Shown: positions 1 through 12,205, numbered from the stretch's first letter. The stretch is DNA of 64,000 nt from Eudorina sp. 2006-703-Eu-15 (GCA_003117195.1 BDSI01000008.1:1393570-1457569), one strand, 5' to 3'. The notes: generated by a model not told the origin, from the letters alone. Numbers and translations are program-made.

Positions 1-997
1 GCCATGTCGCCACGAAACCACAGTCCTCCCAACCCAACCTCACGCTGTCAGCATGCTGAACCCCCCGGCCCGGGTGGGGAGGGAACCAGCCCGTCAGCGA
101 GAGCCTCTCAATTGCGCAGCTTCCCGCAGGCCACGTCCTCCCCTGCCAGGATGCGCCGGGGGCGGGGCGCCCCCTTCCCTCCGCCCTTGTTGTCTGCCAC
201 AAGCTAAGTACCTTTGTCGCCTTGGCTGTCCCCTTAAGGGGAGGCACTTCGGAAGCGGGGAGAAGAGGCGCCAAGGCAGGCGAGCACGTGTTCCAGGCCC
301 CATCCGCGGACCCACCGGCAAACAGTACCCGGTTCGTGACGCTGTAGCAAGCTGTAAGCAGCCAGTTGCTCAGGCCCCTCCGCATCCTCCTGCTTGGCTC
401 ACACGACATCACATACAGCGGGCTGATGATGATCAACAACAATCCCACCACCTCCCCTCCCCCCCTCTGCAAACACGTACGTACGCATATACACGGGTGT
501 CTTGCTAGATATATCACAACCACATGCATACCCGTCCAACGGTCAAATGCCCACAGCACGCCGCCGCCGACGCGGCCGATTGATGGTGCCGAAGTTGCAG
601 ACCCACGACGTCCAGGCAACTACCCCAGGCCCTCATCAACACACAACCTGCGCAAGCGACGGTCGCGGGGCCTCCAGACACGTCCACACGTGCCGCCAGT
701 CGCGTCCTAGCAACGGGAGCAGCAACAGCAGCGGTAATGGTAGCACCAGCGGCAGCGGCAGCAGCTGGTGCAGCTCCGGTTGCAGTTGTGTGCGAGCTGG
801 CCATCTCAAAGAGACCGTACCCCACATCTAGTTCGGTAGTTTGGAAGTACGAGCCAGCCCGCTCCCCGGCGTGCAGTCTCTGGCGCTGCAGACCACCGCC
901 CAACCAACCGCCCCCCTTCTTTTGTCAATAAAGACAGCGAAACCGCAAAAACGGGCAACAAACCGATAAACGCCTACCACCCTCCCCGGCGTTGAGA
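1..997. other. Downstream flank of CFAP91, no gene recognised
   Basis: This stretch follows the CFAP91 stop codon on the minus strand and must hold its 3' UTR. I could not find a TGTAA poly(A) signal on the minus strand (TTACA on the plus strand) in it, so the polyadenylation site is not placed. On the plus strand a TGTAA lies near 352-356, which could end a gene lying left of the window. Open frames here are short, Ser/Gly or Pro/Arg rich and have no splice-consistent partners. Confidence 0.4.
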
Positions 998-3900
998 TCA
1001 CTCATCCTGCGGCTCACCCTCGGCCGCTCCCTCCTCGCCCTCCGCCGGGGCCTCGCTCGCCTCGCCGGCCGCCTCGCCCGGGGCCTCGCCGGCAGCCCCC
1101 TCCTCCCCGTCATCGCCCCCGTCATCCTCCGCTGCCAGCGGCTCCTCTTCACCCTCAGCAACACCCGCTTGGGACTCTTCACCGCCCCCTTCCTCGTACC
1201 CCTCCTGCGCTGCCTGAGACGCCTCGCCGACCGCACCCTCTCCTTCCCCTTCCCCATCTCCTTCGCCCTCCCGCCCCTCGCTCTCCTCGCCACCCGGCTC
1301 GCCGGTCGCCTCCGCCGCATCGGGCGCAGCAGCGGACGGCTCCTCCGTGGCTCCGTCGTCGTCGCGCGTGGAAGCCTCCGGCGCCGGCTCGCCGGCCTCG
1401 GTGGCCTCGCCGCCGCCGCCGCCGCCGTCGTCGTCCCCACTGCCCACCGCCAGCGATGGCTCACCCTCCACCGCAAGACCCTCCGTCGCCGACGGCTCCT
1501 GGGCGCCAGCGAACGCCAGGCTCGCCTCCGGCTCCGCCTCCATCACTGCCGGTGGCGGCGGCGGCGGCGGCGCCGCCGCCGCCGCTTGCGACTCCTCCGC
1601 CTCGGGCGCCTCCGGCAACTGCGCTGCCTCGCCGGCCGGCGCGGCAGGCCGCAGGACAAAGCCGGACAGGTTACCCATCTTGGGCCACAGCATGTCGCCG
1701 TCAGCGTCGGCGGCGGCGCCGCCGTCACCGCCTGCGGTGTCCGGCGCCGCTGCTGCGGCGGCGGCGGCGGCGTAGAGCTCGGGGTCGCCCTGGCGGCCGA
1801 TGACCGTCGTCCGCCGCTGCCCTCCCAGGTCCGGTCCCGGCCCCGACCCCTCACTGCCCCCTTGCTCCGCCGCGCGCATCGCGGCCACTCGGCGACGTGC
1901 CAGGTAGCCCCGACCTGCCGCCTGGATCTTAATGACAGCCACCTCCTGCTCCACCGTGTAGTCCGAGTGCACGTCGGCCGGCGGTGCCGCTGACGGCTCC
2001 GCCGCCTCGGCCTCGGGCTCCGGCTCAGCCGGCGGCGCCACGGCGCCCGTCTCCGCGTCCGCGTCCGCCGCCGCCGCCGCCGCCGCTTGCTCGCCTTCCA
2101 CCGCATCGCCCTCCCCGCCGTCCGCCGCCTGCCCCGCGCGAATCGCCGCCACGCGCTTCCGCGCCATTCGCCCGCGCTGCGCCGCCTGGATTCGCGTCAC
2201 CGCCGCCACGTGCTCGTCCGAGTACGTCGTCGGGTCGAAGTCAGCCTGCTGCTGCTGCTCCGGAGCCGGCAGCGAAGACTCCGCCTCCGCCTCCGTCGCA
2301 GCCTCCGCCTCCACCCCGGCCGCCGCCGCGGCCTCGTCAGCGCCCTCGGCGCCATCTTCCGCTCCCGCGACCGTCCCTGCATCCGCCGCCTCCTTGGCAC
2401 GCCGCATCGCCGCCACCCGCTTGCGTCCCAGGTATCCCCGCACGGCCGCCTGGCACTTGACCACCTTGCCCTCATCGCCGTTGGCCATGATCTGCCGCAG
2501 GAGCGCGCCCCGGGCGCGCATCGCCGCCACCTCCTTGCGGGCCTTATGCCCGTGGAACGCCGCCTGGATCCGCGTCGCTGCCGCCTCCGCCTCCTCCCGA
2601 CTGATGCCCAGCGCCTCAAGGTTCAGCGCCTGCTGGGCCAGCGTCGGCGGTGCCGCCGCCGCCTGCGGGGCCGCCTGCGGCGGCACCTCCGTTTGGGAGG
2701 AGCGTGCGGCGGCAGCAGCGAGGCCGGCGGCGGCTTCCGCGACGGCCGCCGCGGCAGCGGCGGAGAGCTCCGAGGCGGCGGCGGCGAAGGCCGCGGCGGC
2801 GGCGTGGGCGCGGGAGCTGTCCAGTGCCGCCATCAGCACCTCCCGCTTGGAGGGATCGGTCTCCGCAAGCGCCACCATCACCTCCGCCACAGTGGACCCC
2901 AGCAGCGCATCCACCCGCACCGTCGCCGCGTCCCGCTCCTCGGGTCGCCGGATGGGCTTGCCTGCAGGAACACACACGGGAACGACGGCCCAGGCGCACC
3001 GACCCATGGGATCAAGGTTTCAAGGCTTCGCAAGCGCAATGCGCAAAACCCTCTCGGCAACAAAGGCCCCATTCAGATTCTCATTTACCCCGCGCTGCCC
3101 CGCGGCTCGTGGACGGACCATTCCAGCGGACAGTACGGACAGGACGGCCGCGCAAACAGTACGGCATCGATTGGATGCGTGGATACCGTATTGTAGCGCT
3201 TGCTGACCGATGACGGTACTCTCCGAAGTGCTCAACCCTCTGGGGAAGATAGGAGAAGCTGCGGGAAGCTGGGGGGAAGCAGCACTCACCGTCCAGGCGC
3301 GTGGCCTCCACGTTCAGCCGCTCCGCCACACGCAACTCGTCGATCAGCTCCTGCCGCCGCACACGGCCCTCGTACATGATGTTCTGCGCCGCGCGGCCGC
3401 GCAGCAACCGCTGCAGCAGCACCAACGCCGCGTGCTGCGGCTGCGACAGCGCCGGCGGCACCGGAAGCTCGGGCGTCGCGGGTCGTTCCACGGTGCGCAT
3501 TACCCGCCTGGTGGGGGAGGTACCGGCCGCGGCCGCCGCCGCTTCCTTCGCGTCGGCGGGGGCGCCCACGGCGGTGGCGCCGCTGCCCGGCGCCGACGCC
3601 AGCGGCCCGGTGCTGCCCAAACCGCCCGCGCTGGCGGGCACGCCGCCCGTCTGCCCCGACTTGGAGAGGCTGCTGGAGGAGGCGCGCTTGAGTGACGACG
3701 AGTGGGCGAGACCGCCCAGGGAGTCCTCCTTGAGCGGCGCGGGCCAGCAGTCCCCGTGGCCGCGCCCCGCCGTGGCCTTGGACACGTCCAGCAGGTCATT
3801 GATGGTCTTCAGGTCGCGCTGCACCGCCGCCTCCTTGCGCTGGCCGTAGTCCAGGCGGTCGGGGCGCTTGGGGGCCGCCACCTTGGGGTTCAGCAGGCGG

Positions 3901-6900
3901 GAGGGCAGGAAGGACTCCAGCTCCAGGACACCCTGCAGGCGAGCAGCCGCGGCAGCCAGCCAGCCCGGCAGCAGGAGCGGGGCGGAAGGCGCGGTGTGGT
4001 TTGGCTTAAGGAAACCCGGTTGTGGGAGGGGGGACAGGGACTTGGCAGGCCCCGTTGTGTGAGGGCGGGGGATGGGGGTGGGCGCGGCGGAGGGGTTTCT
4101 AGGGCGGGTTTCAAGGGATCAAGGGACAGGCTTACACACAAGCCGGCATGCTGACCGGTGAGAACGACGAGGCAGGGGTTGGGGGGACGCAACGCGATGT
4201 GGGTCAGCGGGTCAGCTCCCTTCCCGGCTGGGTGCCGGGTGCAGTGTGCGGTTCGCAGTGTGCGGTTCGCAGTGTGTGGTTCGCAAGGAAAAATTCGGCT
4301 GTCTCTCATGACCCGAGGAGTCCGCGGTTGACAAGCTTCGCGGCGCCGCGGCGCATCAACCTCCGGTACATGGAATCCGAGACGTGCAGCGCCCTTTTTG
4401 ACCCCCCATCCCCTCAGTTTCTCCCCTCCCCCCCCACACACTCGGCCCCTCGCATGTCACGCACTCCTGTTCTGCCTGCTTAAATAACACACAGCCCCGG
4501 CTACGGGGCAGCGGTGGCACACAACACGCACCTTGAGCGTGGCCGGCTCGTAGCCCTCCGTCTCGATCTCCTGGCCCATGGGCTTGGATTCGGGGAAGCG
4601 GCCCTCCCGCTGCAGCGGCGCGTAGGTGCCGCTGCCGAAGTTGGCGTAGCGCTCCACGATGGTGGGCTTGTGCAGCTTGCGGTGCTTCTCCACGTACTTG
4701 CGGTTCTCAATCAGCTGCCGCATGGTCTTGATGCGGGTGGCCTGTGGAGGAGCGTGAGACGGTCCGGGGGGCCGAGTCCGCGTAACACGTAGGTGCGGGG
4801 GGGGGGTATAGGTGCGGGGATGGACCTGGTAATAAAGCCCAGACACCTCGGATAGGGGGACATCACCAGAGGTCCCTAGACCGCGACCCACCAGGAACTC
4901 GGCTCGCCGCCCTGCCTGTCTCCCTCCCTTTGTTTTCAATCGTAAACCCTCCCCCAGGGCCGCCGTGCCGGCCCCCCCCCCGGCCCAAGCGCCGCCCTGC
5001 CTGTTAGTGAAGGCGGCAACGCAGCCGCGGTAAGGTCCCACAGAATGCGCCAGTTCGCTTTTCTCTCCATCCCCAGGGAACCCTTTGGCGACGGCCAGCT
5101 TCCCTCGGCCCGCTTCATCGCGTTCATTCCCGGGTCGCCTCTAAGCACTACCGCAATCCGTCGCCCCGTCCACCTTCCCTGCACGCCCCGCACCTGCACG
5201 TCCGCGAACCGGCCCGCCCTTGCCGCCAGGGTGGCCTTCTTGCGCTCCTCCACCCGACTGCGGTGGTCCTCGTCCATCTCCTCCTCGCGAACCTGCAGCC
5301 CAAAGCAGCACATGGGTGGCCCGTGACATGCACACTCACACAAACTGTCTGCAAAGACACATGCAAGACGCCATACGGATCGGACCAAGAAGGACGATGG
5401 CCGACATCATTTCATGTTGGGCAAGCCAGACAAGCGAGGACCGGGGGTCAACGGTGATCCGCACAGGCAGGGTGGACGCATCCACGGCCTGATGGGGAGC
5501 CTCCGCGATGAGGGTCCCCCTGGATTGCGGCCCCCGCGGCTCTCCTGCCGTTCCTCCGCGTCGACAGCTCGGCCAGCTGCCGGGCCCCGCGCGTAGAGGC
5601 GCCCCGGCGCCCAAACGAACGCTCCCAAAGTCGCGAGCCGCCCGCCTGCGCAGCGACCCGTGCTGCGCTGCCCCACTCCAGCAGCCAGTGCCCCGGCGAC
5701 CCCGTGCTTGCGGCACTGTTCAGATGCTGTCGTCGCTCAGCGCTTGTCCACTGTCGCCTCGGCACGGGGCCCTAGGACTCGGATTACCGGAGACCCCGGG
5801 TGTGCGGTGGGAGGCCTCTAGCAGCGTACGGTAGCCATACCCGTATTCGCACACAGAGCAGCGCACAAGTGTCCCCAACCCTCCACCGCGACCGCGCGTG
5901 TGAGGAAAAAGACGCTACCCCAGCCCAACCCCACTGCCCGTGCCTCGCCGCGCTGTCCCAATTCGGACACCGCTCCCAGGCGGCAACGGAGCCCGGGCGG
6001 CCCCTGCCGGTCCCGCGACCACACACCTGCAGCGCGTTCTCCAGCAGCCCGAGCCGGCGCTCCTGGATATCCAGGATCTCCTGCTCGCGCTCCTCCCACT
6101 CCCGCGCCTCCCACTCCTCAATCATCTTCTGGCGCAGCGGCAGCCGTGCCACGTCGTCAATGGGCGGCAGCGTCGCTTCGAAGGCGCGCTTCGCGCGCAT
6201 CTTATCGATGCGTGTGACTTCCTGCAGCCCCGCTGGCAGGCCATCAGCGAATGCCATATCGCGCAGGTGCAGCACCTCCGGACCGTCCGTGTGGTATCGC
6301 TTGCTGAGCGCCTGCTGCTTGGCGGTGGGGTGCTCTGGGAGCACGTAGCCCGGCTCCCAGGGCGCGGTCTGGGCTTCATTCTCGCGGTAATCCGACTGCG
6401 TGCCGATGGTTTTGCTGCGGGGCTCCGGCCCGCCGGCTCCCATGGCAGCGGGCGCAGTGGCATTCAGGTCCTGGTACTGTGGTAACGGCGGCAGAGGGGA
6501 CTGCTTAACGTGAATCTCAGCTGCCGCCAGCAGCGGCCGGCGGAAGTACTTCGGCCGCTCCCCGCCAGACACGGCCAGAGCGTCACTGCGCTGCTGCAGG
6601 TCCACGGGGTCGGGCCGTGACTGATGGTAGTTGCGATCGATGAACGCCGGCACGCGGTCTCCATTTTTGAGCCTGGGGGAGGCGCCAAGGCAGAGAGGGT
6701 TGTGGCCTTGCGGGGCAGGCTACGGCTGGAAGCCACTTCTTCAACCGATTTCCCATCGGCAATCCTTCAAACCTGCCATACAAAGGGTCCGTTTCTGCAG
6801 GGTTGAACGCACCTTAGAGTTGAAGAAGGGTGATGGGGCAACTCCGAGAAGAAGTTGTTGTAAATAGGGGCACGCTCTATGTTAAAGCCACCTCCAAGAG

Positions 6901-7063
6901 TTTGTTGCCGATAGTGGTCCCGTGCTCCAGCAACTGTAAAAGTGGGGTCTGCGGGGCCGCGAAAGCCATAGAGAACCTGTGACCACCCAACCGCACACAT
7001 CGTCATGTAGAATTTTCACATACCGTATAAGGCATCGTAAGGCCGCGTTGGCTGCGTCGCCAT
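998..7063 (-). CDS. CFAP91: CFAP91 (FAP91/MAATS1), ciliary calmodulin- and spoke-associated complex subunit
   Basis: Seven exons: 7024-7063, 6813-6948, 6027-6672, 5194-5292, 4532-4741, 3290-3932, 998-2961; phases agree and give about 1245 residues. The N-terminal half follows the animal CFAP91 pattern: YDALYDP near residue 9, [36 protein letters not shown]-type block (here FEATLPP), [11 protein letters not shown], then [20 protein letters not shown] and [18 protein letters not shown] near residues 550-570. Family knowledge: FAP91 is a subunit of the axonemal calmodulin- and spoke-associated complex at the radial spoke base. The last exon differs from animal homologues: four IQ motifs near residues 721, 758, 846 and 934 and an acidic Glu/Gly/Ala tail of about 250 residues. 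The 13-codon first exon was recovered because only the CCCCGCAG acceptor at 6949 keeps frame and restores YDALYDP. Identity is firm; the least certain point is whether a short exon is missed in the 328-bp intron at 2962-3289. Confidence 0.93.
4450..4492 (+). repeat. 43-bp dispersed repeat inside CFAP91 intron 5
   Basis: The segment beginning TCGCATGTCACGCACTCCTG and ending TAAATAACACAC recurs at 40892-40934 with one mismatch, in the same orientation. Both copies lie in introns of minus-strand genes. Its nature is unknown. Confidence 0.9.
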
Positions 7064-8187
7064 CGTGCCAAGCTCCGCAACTCGATGTCTATGAAGGCCG
7101 TGACATTCGAGCGGTTCAAGGTGATTTATAATACTTAGTAACAAGTGAGGAAGCAATTAACGAAAGATTAATGGGTAACTGATGCCCAAAATGCCTGCAA
7201 CTATACAGGTACTACGCTCTCTAAGACGTTCCATTTGTCAAGATCGCCCATCGTTTCTCCATAACTGGTGTAATAGATTCATATTAAACTTAACTGTTCT
7301 GCTCATGGTGGCTAGCTAAAATATACAGGTATTGAGGTTGGTCACTAACCGCGCTGGTCCGCGCCAGCGGCCAGCGACAATGGACATACGCACGCTAGCG
7401 GAAATGACCAATATAGCCTACATCTGTGTCGTTTATATAGCTCCAGGACATATACATTAAATCGGTGCTGCATCCTGTCCCACGGGTCATGTTATCCTGA
7501 CCTATTAATCGATCTCCCAGACGATATAGGGCGGTATTCACCAGTCATATGGACCGCACGTGAAGCCGTATGAGCTTTGTTTGTAGCACGATGTCCTAAT
7601 AGGATTGTTCACACTGCCGTGTTACAGGCGCAGCTTTTGGTCAACCTTCTATTACTGCTCCGACGCACAGCACGGCGCATAGCGAAAGTCCACGCAGCAA
7701 GTGATCCCCGTAGGACACACCCCAGTGCGTTCAGACTAGCAGAGAGGTCATATCGCCCACCGCCTAACTCCTGTTGCTGCGCTGCGCGTGTCCCATGAAC
7801 AAGGCATCGACACCTGTCGTGAGAGCGCTCTGGTGTGGGTCTCTACTGTAAGTCGGCGAAAAGGCTTGCTGCTAACCGTTCACACACCTGTCAGCCTACG
7901 ACTTATACATCGCAGATCAAGCCATCTGCAGCCAAACGCTACGTTGCTACGCCACCGTGACCATCGGCAGGGTTAAGAACACCCGTTCGCCCTTCATAGG
8001 CCTAATGTCTTCCGCGTGGAATGCCACGTCGAAAAAGCAAAGAATGCGGCTGCCCCCGAACGCCTTCACGTCATAGCATGGCGAGCACAGGATGCTGGCT
8101 CGCGTTTACCACGGTCTCATGTCTACCTAAGTCATGAATATGCACAAGTGCGGGTCGTTTTACGTGCATGCCAACCTAACATGTCCC
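7064..8187. other. Intergenic: CFAP91 5' region and pherophorin 3' UTR
   Basis: This AT-richer 1.1-kb spacer separates two minus-strand genes. It should contain the CFAP91 promoter and 5' UTR next to 7064 and the pherophorin 3' UTR next to 8187. A minus-strand TGTAA at 7622-7626 is a candidate pherophorin poly(A) signal, about 560 bases past the stop. I see no convincing TATA box or coding exon. Confidence 0.5.
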
Positions 8188-9940
8188 TCAGTTGCTTCGG
8201 CGGGACCCACTAAACAAGAAATCCGTCGTCACCTCGCCTTGGAAGCAGCCCGAGTTGCCCACCAATCGGAACACACAGGAGTCCTGCCCAGGTATCGTGC
8301 ACACTCGGCTGAGGCGGTCCAAGTTACGGCCCCTTAGAGTGAACGACACAATGTGGGTGGCGCCGACGGCGGCACTAGCCTCGGCGGCTGGCATGGGAAG
8401 AGACCAGCTGAAGTGGTCGCCATCAGGCACGCCGTTGGCCCAAATGTGACCACGGCCTTCCTTGAACGACGTCATTGCACCCGGCGACACGACCACCTGG
8501 AACTCCTGTGGACACGTCGGCTCCGTGCTGGTGCGGGTGAGCTTGTAGGAGAAAGTCATGCCTTCATCAAAGGTCTCGGAAATCTCCACCGGCGCGAGCG
8601 AGAAACAAGATGAAAACGCATCATACTTGGCGCAGGACGATCCGCCAGAAGTGATGGCCACGTGCAGACGGCGGCCCACCGCTGCACCCGCACTGGTGAT
8701 CTCGTCCGAAGGACAGCATGACTGCGACGCTCCGCCGGCTGAGCGCTGCTTGCCCACGAGCACATAGTTGCACACACGCGAGGTGCCAGACGGCGTGATG
8801 CATAGGTCCGAAAGCGCCACATCGCCATCGACCTCCACCGTGAGCGTGTTGGGCTGCACCGACGCGTATGAGGACATCGAAATGTTCAGATACGACTGAG
8901 GGCCGAGCGAGCCGGGCGCGACGGCAGTACCGATAGAGCCTAGCGTCGCAGTCGCGCCTGCTGTGGCAAACTGCGGCGCCACGTAGAGAAGCACGTTGTC
9001 GATGGCCATGGCGGAGCAGGCGCTGACCAGGTTGCGATGTGCCAGCTGAAAGCTGAATACCGTGCGGGAGCCAACGCGCGAACGCGAGGTGAAGGACAAC
9101 GTGTACGGGCTGGCCGCCAGGTCAGAGATGCATGCGCCATTCCGGTCCGGAGGGCATGTGCTGAAGACGCCCTCGGGGCAGCACCGAGGGATCTTCTCCA
9201 CATCGATCTGCATGAACACGGTGTGAGTGGGGCGGGTTGTATCAACGTTTCATTCGAGCCAACACCTCAGGTGTACGCCTACTACAGCAGGATACATGTC
9301 AAGAGTTCCCAGCGCGCGAATGAGTCCTCCTGACAAACCCTACTACCACTACTTACCAGCGGCTGTTGAGGGTTTCCAGGGACCGTCTGCTCGCCATCCA
9401 ACCAGTACTCGCAGCTATCGCCGCTGGGGTCCCATTTCGAGGACGGGCAAGGGAACTTGGTCGTATCAGACCACTGGCTCGCGTCCACGTAAAGCGTCAC
9501 TGAAAGCGATGAGCCAACAGCCAGGCTCGTCACAAACAGGGCTTGGCTGAGCTCCAGCCGCACGCCAAACAAGTACTCGGTCTTGTAAAGCCAAGCTTTA
9601 ACTGGCTGGTCGCCGGACATCACCACGGCCTTCCGGAATGCTGACTGGTATGCAGAGACCACAGGGAAAGATATTGCCTTGAGGGTCGCATTGCAGCAAG
9701 AGCCGTTGCGGTAATTCACGGCCCGGCAATGAGCGCCGTCATTGAGCGTGATCTTGAAGTTGTACAAGACATTGCCCTGGGAAACGCTAGCACCTTGGTA
9801 GGAGACGCTCCAGCGGCTGTTCGTGTTCACCAATGGGCTGAGGCAGTCACAGGTCTTGTACGCTGGGGCACTTGGCAAGGGTGGCGGCGGCGGGGGAGGA
9901 GGCGGAGGAGGGGGAGGAGGAGGCGGAGGAGGGGGATGCG

Positions 9941-9974
<34 letters not shown>

Positions 9975-11007
9975 CGGTGGCGGCGGCGGAGGGGGCGATG
10001 GCGGTGGTGGCGGCGGCGGCGGTGGGGGTGGTGGCGGGGGAGGTGGCGGCGGAGCTGGTGGCGGCGGCGGGGGTGGCGGCGGGGGCGGCGGCGGTGGCGG
10101 CGGTGGGGGTGGCGATGGGGGCGGAGGAGGCGGTGGTGGGGGTGGTGGAGGCGGTGGCGGTGGCGGGGGAGACGGGGGCGGTGGCGGCGGTGGTGGCGGC
10201 GGTGGCGGCGGCGGAGACTGCGGCGGAGTTGGCACGGGCGGTGGGCTGGAGCGGGGTGGCGGGCTGGGTGGTGACGGAGGCCGCAGGGCACATGTGGGGC
10301 AGCAGTTGTGGCTTGCGTCGAACTGTGCGTACTGGAAGAGCCCCGGACCTCCCAGCTTTGCAGACTGGAAAAAGACATCAAATGAAGCGCAGGGTGCGCG
10401 GATAGTAAAGCACAGCTGGTTCTTCTGCACCATTGTTCGGGTCGCCGCCAGGTTAGTAACACGGACTTTACCGACAGCAAAGTCCGTGTCAAACAAGGTC
10501 GAGCCCAACACGTTGACGCCAGCGAAAGTCACAGCTGAGACGGTCTTGTTACATATTTTGTCTGTCGAGGAGTGGGGCGCAGGGGTATGAACAGGGGTTC
10601 GGCGTGCATTCAGTTAGGGCGTTTCACCGGCAACAGCATGGCCAACGGGGGCTGGAGCGGCCATTGATGTACCCGTGCGCATCCACGGGGGCCTATCCTC
10701 ACCACTTACCAGCTTGAAACTCAATCTTGTCCATCATTTGGAGCAGGTTCTGGCAGCAAACATTGCCTGCCGTGCAGCCCACATCCTGGAACTTGAAGCA
10801 CACACGATACTGCCCGTTCGCGAGCTTCTCCTCTGACGCGACGACTGTTTTGTATGGGGACGTTGAGCAGCGATAGTCCGAGCACTGGCAGAAGGGAAAA
10901 CCGAAGAGTTCCGCCACGTTGAGATTGTCCTGTGCTAGACCTGAACCTATAAGGCATGCTAGTAGAGCTCCCGCAAGAAGGAAGACCGACGCCGTGCCGG
11001 CCCTCAT
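8188..11007 (-). CDS. Pherophorin, secreted hydroxyproline-rich matrix glycoprotein
   Basis: Three exons: 10710-11007, 9357-10561, 8188-9207; phases 1 and 0; 840 residues. Residues 1-26 are a signal peptide (LLAGALLACLIGSGLAQ). The N-terminal globular domain has the family hallmark FPFCQCSDYRC, then CCQNLLQMMDKIEF and CNKTVSAV, with paired Cys to about residue 190. A hinge of about 135 residues (193-327) is nearly all Pro with Ser. The pherophorin C-terminal domain follows (YKTCDC, RWSVSYQG, NGSCCNATL, CEYWLDGEQT). The last exon adds about 340 residues with more Cys-rich pherophorin-like sequence (RCCPEGVF, SPYTLSF, SCCPSDEI, CSAMAIDNVLLYV). Pherophorins form the extracellular matrix of volvocine algae, with the Pro hinge hydroxylated and glycosylated. 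The start at 11007 was preferred over an in-frame ATG at 11031 because it sits directly before the signal peptide. The extra C-terminal module is unusual beside the simple two-domain form. Confidence 0.92.
9875..10281 (-). repeat. Proline-codon repeat tract of the pherophorin hinge
   Basis: About 400 bp of imperfect CCN repeats on the minus strand (GGN on the plus strand) encode a hinge of about 135 residues that is almost only Pro with occasional Ser, Ala or His. Third positions vary (CCC, CCG, CCA, CCT), so this is selected coding repeat and not a pure microsatellite. Length variation and assembly error are likely here. Confidence 0.9.
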
Positions 11008-11998
11008 TTGTCCACTTCTCCCGGACGACACGGCGGCAAGAAAGTCACAAACAGCCAGGTGTAATCTTTATGTGCCAAGCTTCTGCAGGCAACGACAACA
11101 CGATCGAGTTTGAACAAGGACCCTGGATAGTACGTTGTAGCAACAGCTTCCTGAAGGCCCGCAGGACGTCAACTGCAGACTTACCTATAGATATGTCTAC
11201 CTATGCTTGATTTTTAATCGCGCGCTGTTGCGGTTAAGCAGGGTATTGGCAACGCGAAAATTTTGAAATTAGTGACAGCCTTGGTGAATCACTGTAGCTC
11301 GCTTCTATTAGTACTCATGTTGTATTGAACTTTTAAAAAACCAATTGCTTGTGCGGATGGAAAATTAGGTTTTGAGGGAACGAAGGAGCACGGAGGTTGC
11401 GTACGGTAGCAGCAGAGTCTGCCATGGTCCTCAATGATATGGTACATAAACTGCCCGCATGAAGCTACGACATGCTAATAGCTTTTTAATGCCTTGATGC
11501 TATTCTGCGACAACCTTGGTATGGGTGTTTCAGAAAGCCTACTTCATGGCAGCGCTGTGCTGCTGTCCATCTGAGGGTGGCGACCTGCACCCCAACCCCG
11601 GAAACCCAGGTGTCCAAGATGTAAAGCTTCACCTTTCATCGTTCACCGATGACGGCCAAAGCCTCCTCATCACACACTGCAAAAGGACGACCGGGCCTCT
11701 GAAGCGCACCGGACAGGTACCGCAAGCCCTCGCAAGCAAACCGAAACTAAACCCAGACCCACTCAACCAGGGAGCCACCCCGTTCAATAATTATGAAATG
11801 TGATGTAAGAGTGGATCCCGTGGTCACCACCGTGAAAGCCCCGCGGGCAGGGGGCAACGGCTGTTACCGGCAGGGGACCTTTGCAACGGCTGTCACTGGC
11901 AGTCACCGCGGAAACCCCTTACCGGTGACAGCCAGTGCCTTGGCGGTTGCTGAAACCGCCACGCAGGCGGCCCTATCAGCGAACGAAATACTTTATAA

Positions 11999-12205
11999 TG
12001 TAACCGTTACAAGGTGGACCAAGGCCGATAGGTGAACTTCCTTCCCCGCCGACTTCCCGTAGTGTGTCGGCCCAGGTGGGCCTTCTCTCGAGAGCATCCC
12101 TCACGTACCTGTGCGAGAGGCCCACCTGGGCTGACATATGCTGGGGGCTTGCCCTGATCTACACCGTTGGTCCCGTTGGGGTCCGCTGTAACGTTCATTC
12201 TCATT
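11999..12205. mobile_element. Short element with inverted ends (MITE-like)
   Basis: The left end reads TGTAACCGTTACAAGGTGGA and the right end, at 12181-12200, GTCCGCTGTAACGTTCATTC. Read in reverse complement the right end resembles the left (GAACGTTACAGCGGAC against GTAACCGTTACAAGGTGGAC), so the 200-bp unit has imperfect terminal inverted repeats. A long hairpin lies between them. Alternatively two retrotransposon 3' ends lie head to head. Target-site duplications were not clear. Confidence 0.55.
12065..12136. repeat. Long inverted repeat (hairpin)
   Basis: The arm TGTCGGCCCAGGTGGGCC (from 12065) pairs with GGCCCACCTGGGCTGACA (ending 12136), and the pairing extends into TCTCG/CGAGA. This gives a stem of at least 18 pairs with one G-U and a loop of about 30 nt. 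It lies inside the short element with inverted ends. A transcript could fold into a small-RNA precursor, but no expression evidence is available. Confidence 0.75.

Noticed and set aside
925..3213. Long plus-strand and alternative minus-strand frames over the last CFAP91 exon
   Set aside because: They are Arg/Pro-rich shadows of a GC-rich coding exon; only the minus frame with IQ motifs is conserved.
6767..7006. Using the ATG at 7006 as the CFAP91 start
   Set aside because: It starts inside what is better read as intron; splicing 7024 to 6948 restores the conserved YDALYDP N terminus.
9823..10590. Plus-strand poly-Gly frame opposite the pherophorin hinge
   Set aside because: It is the antisense of Pro codons; the pherophorin reading has a signal peptide and Cys motifs.
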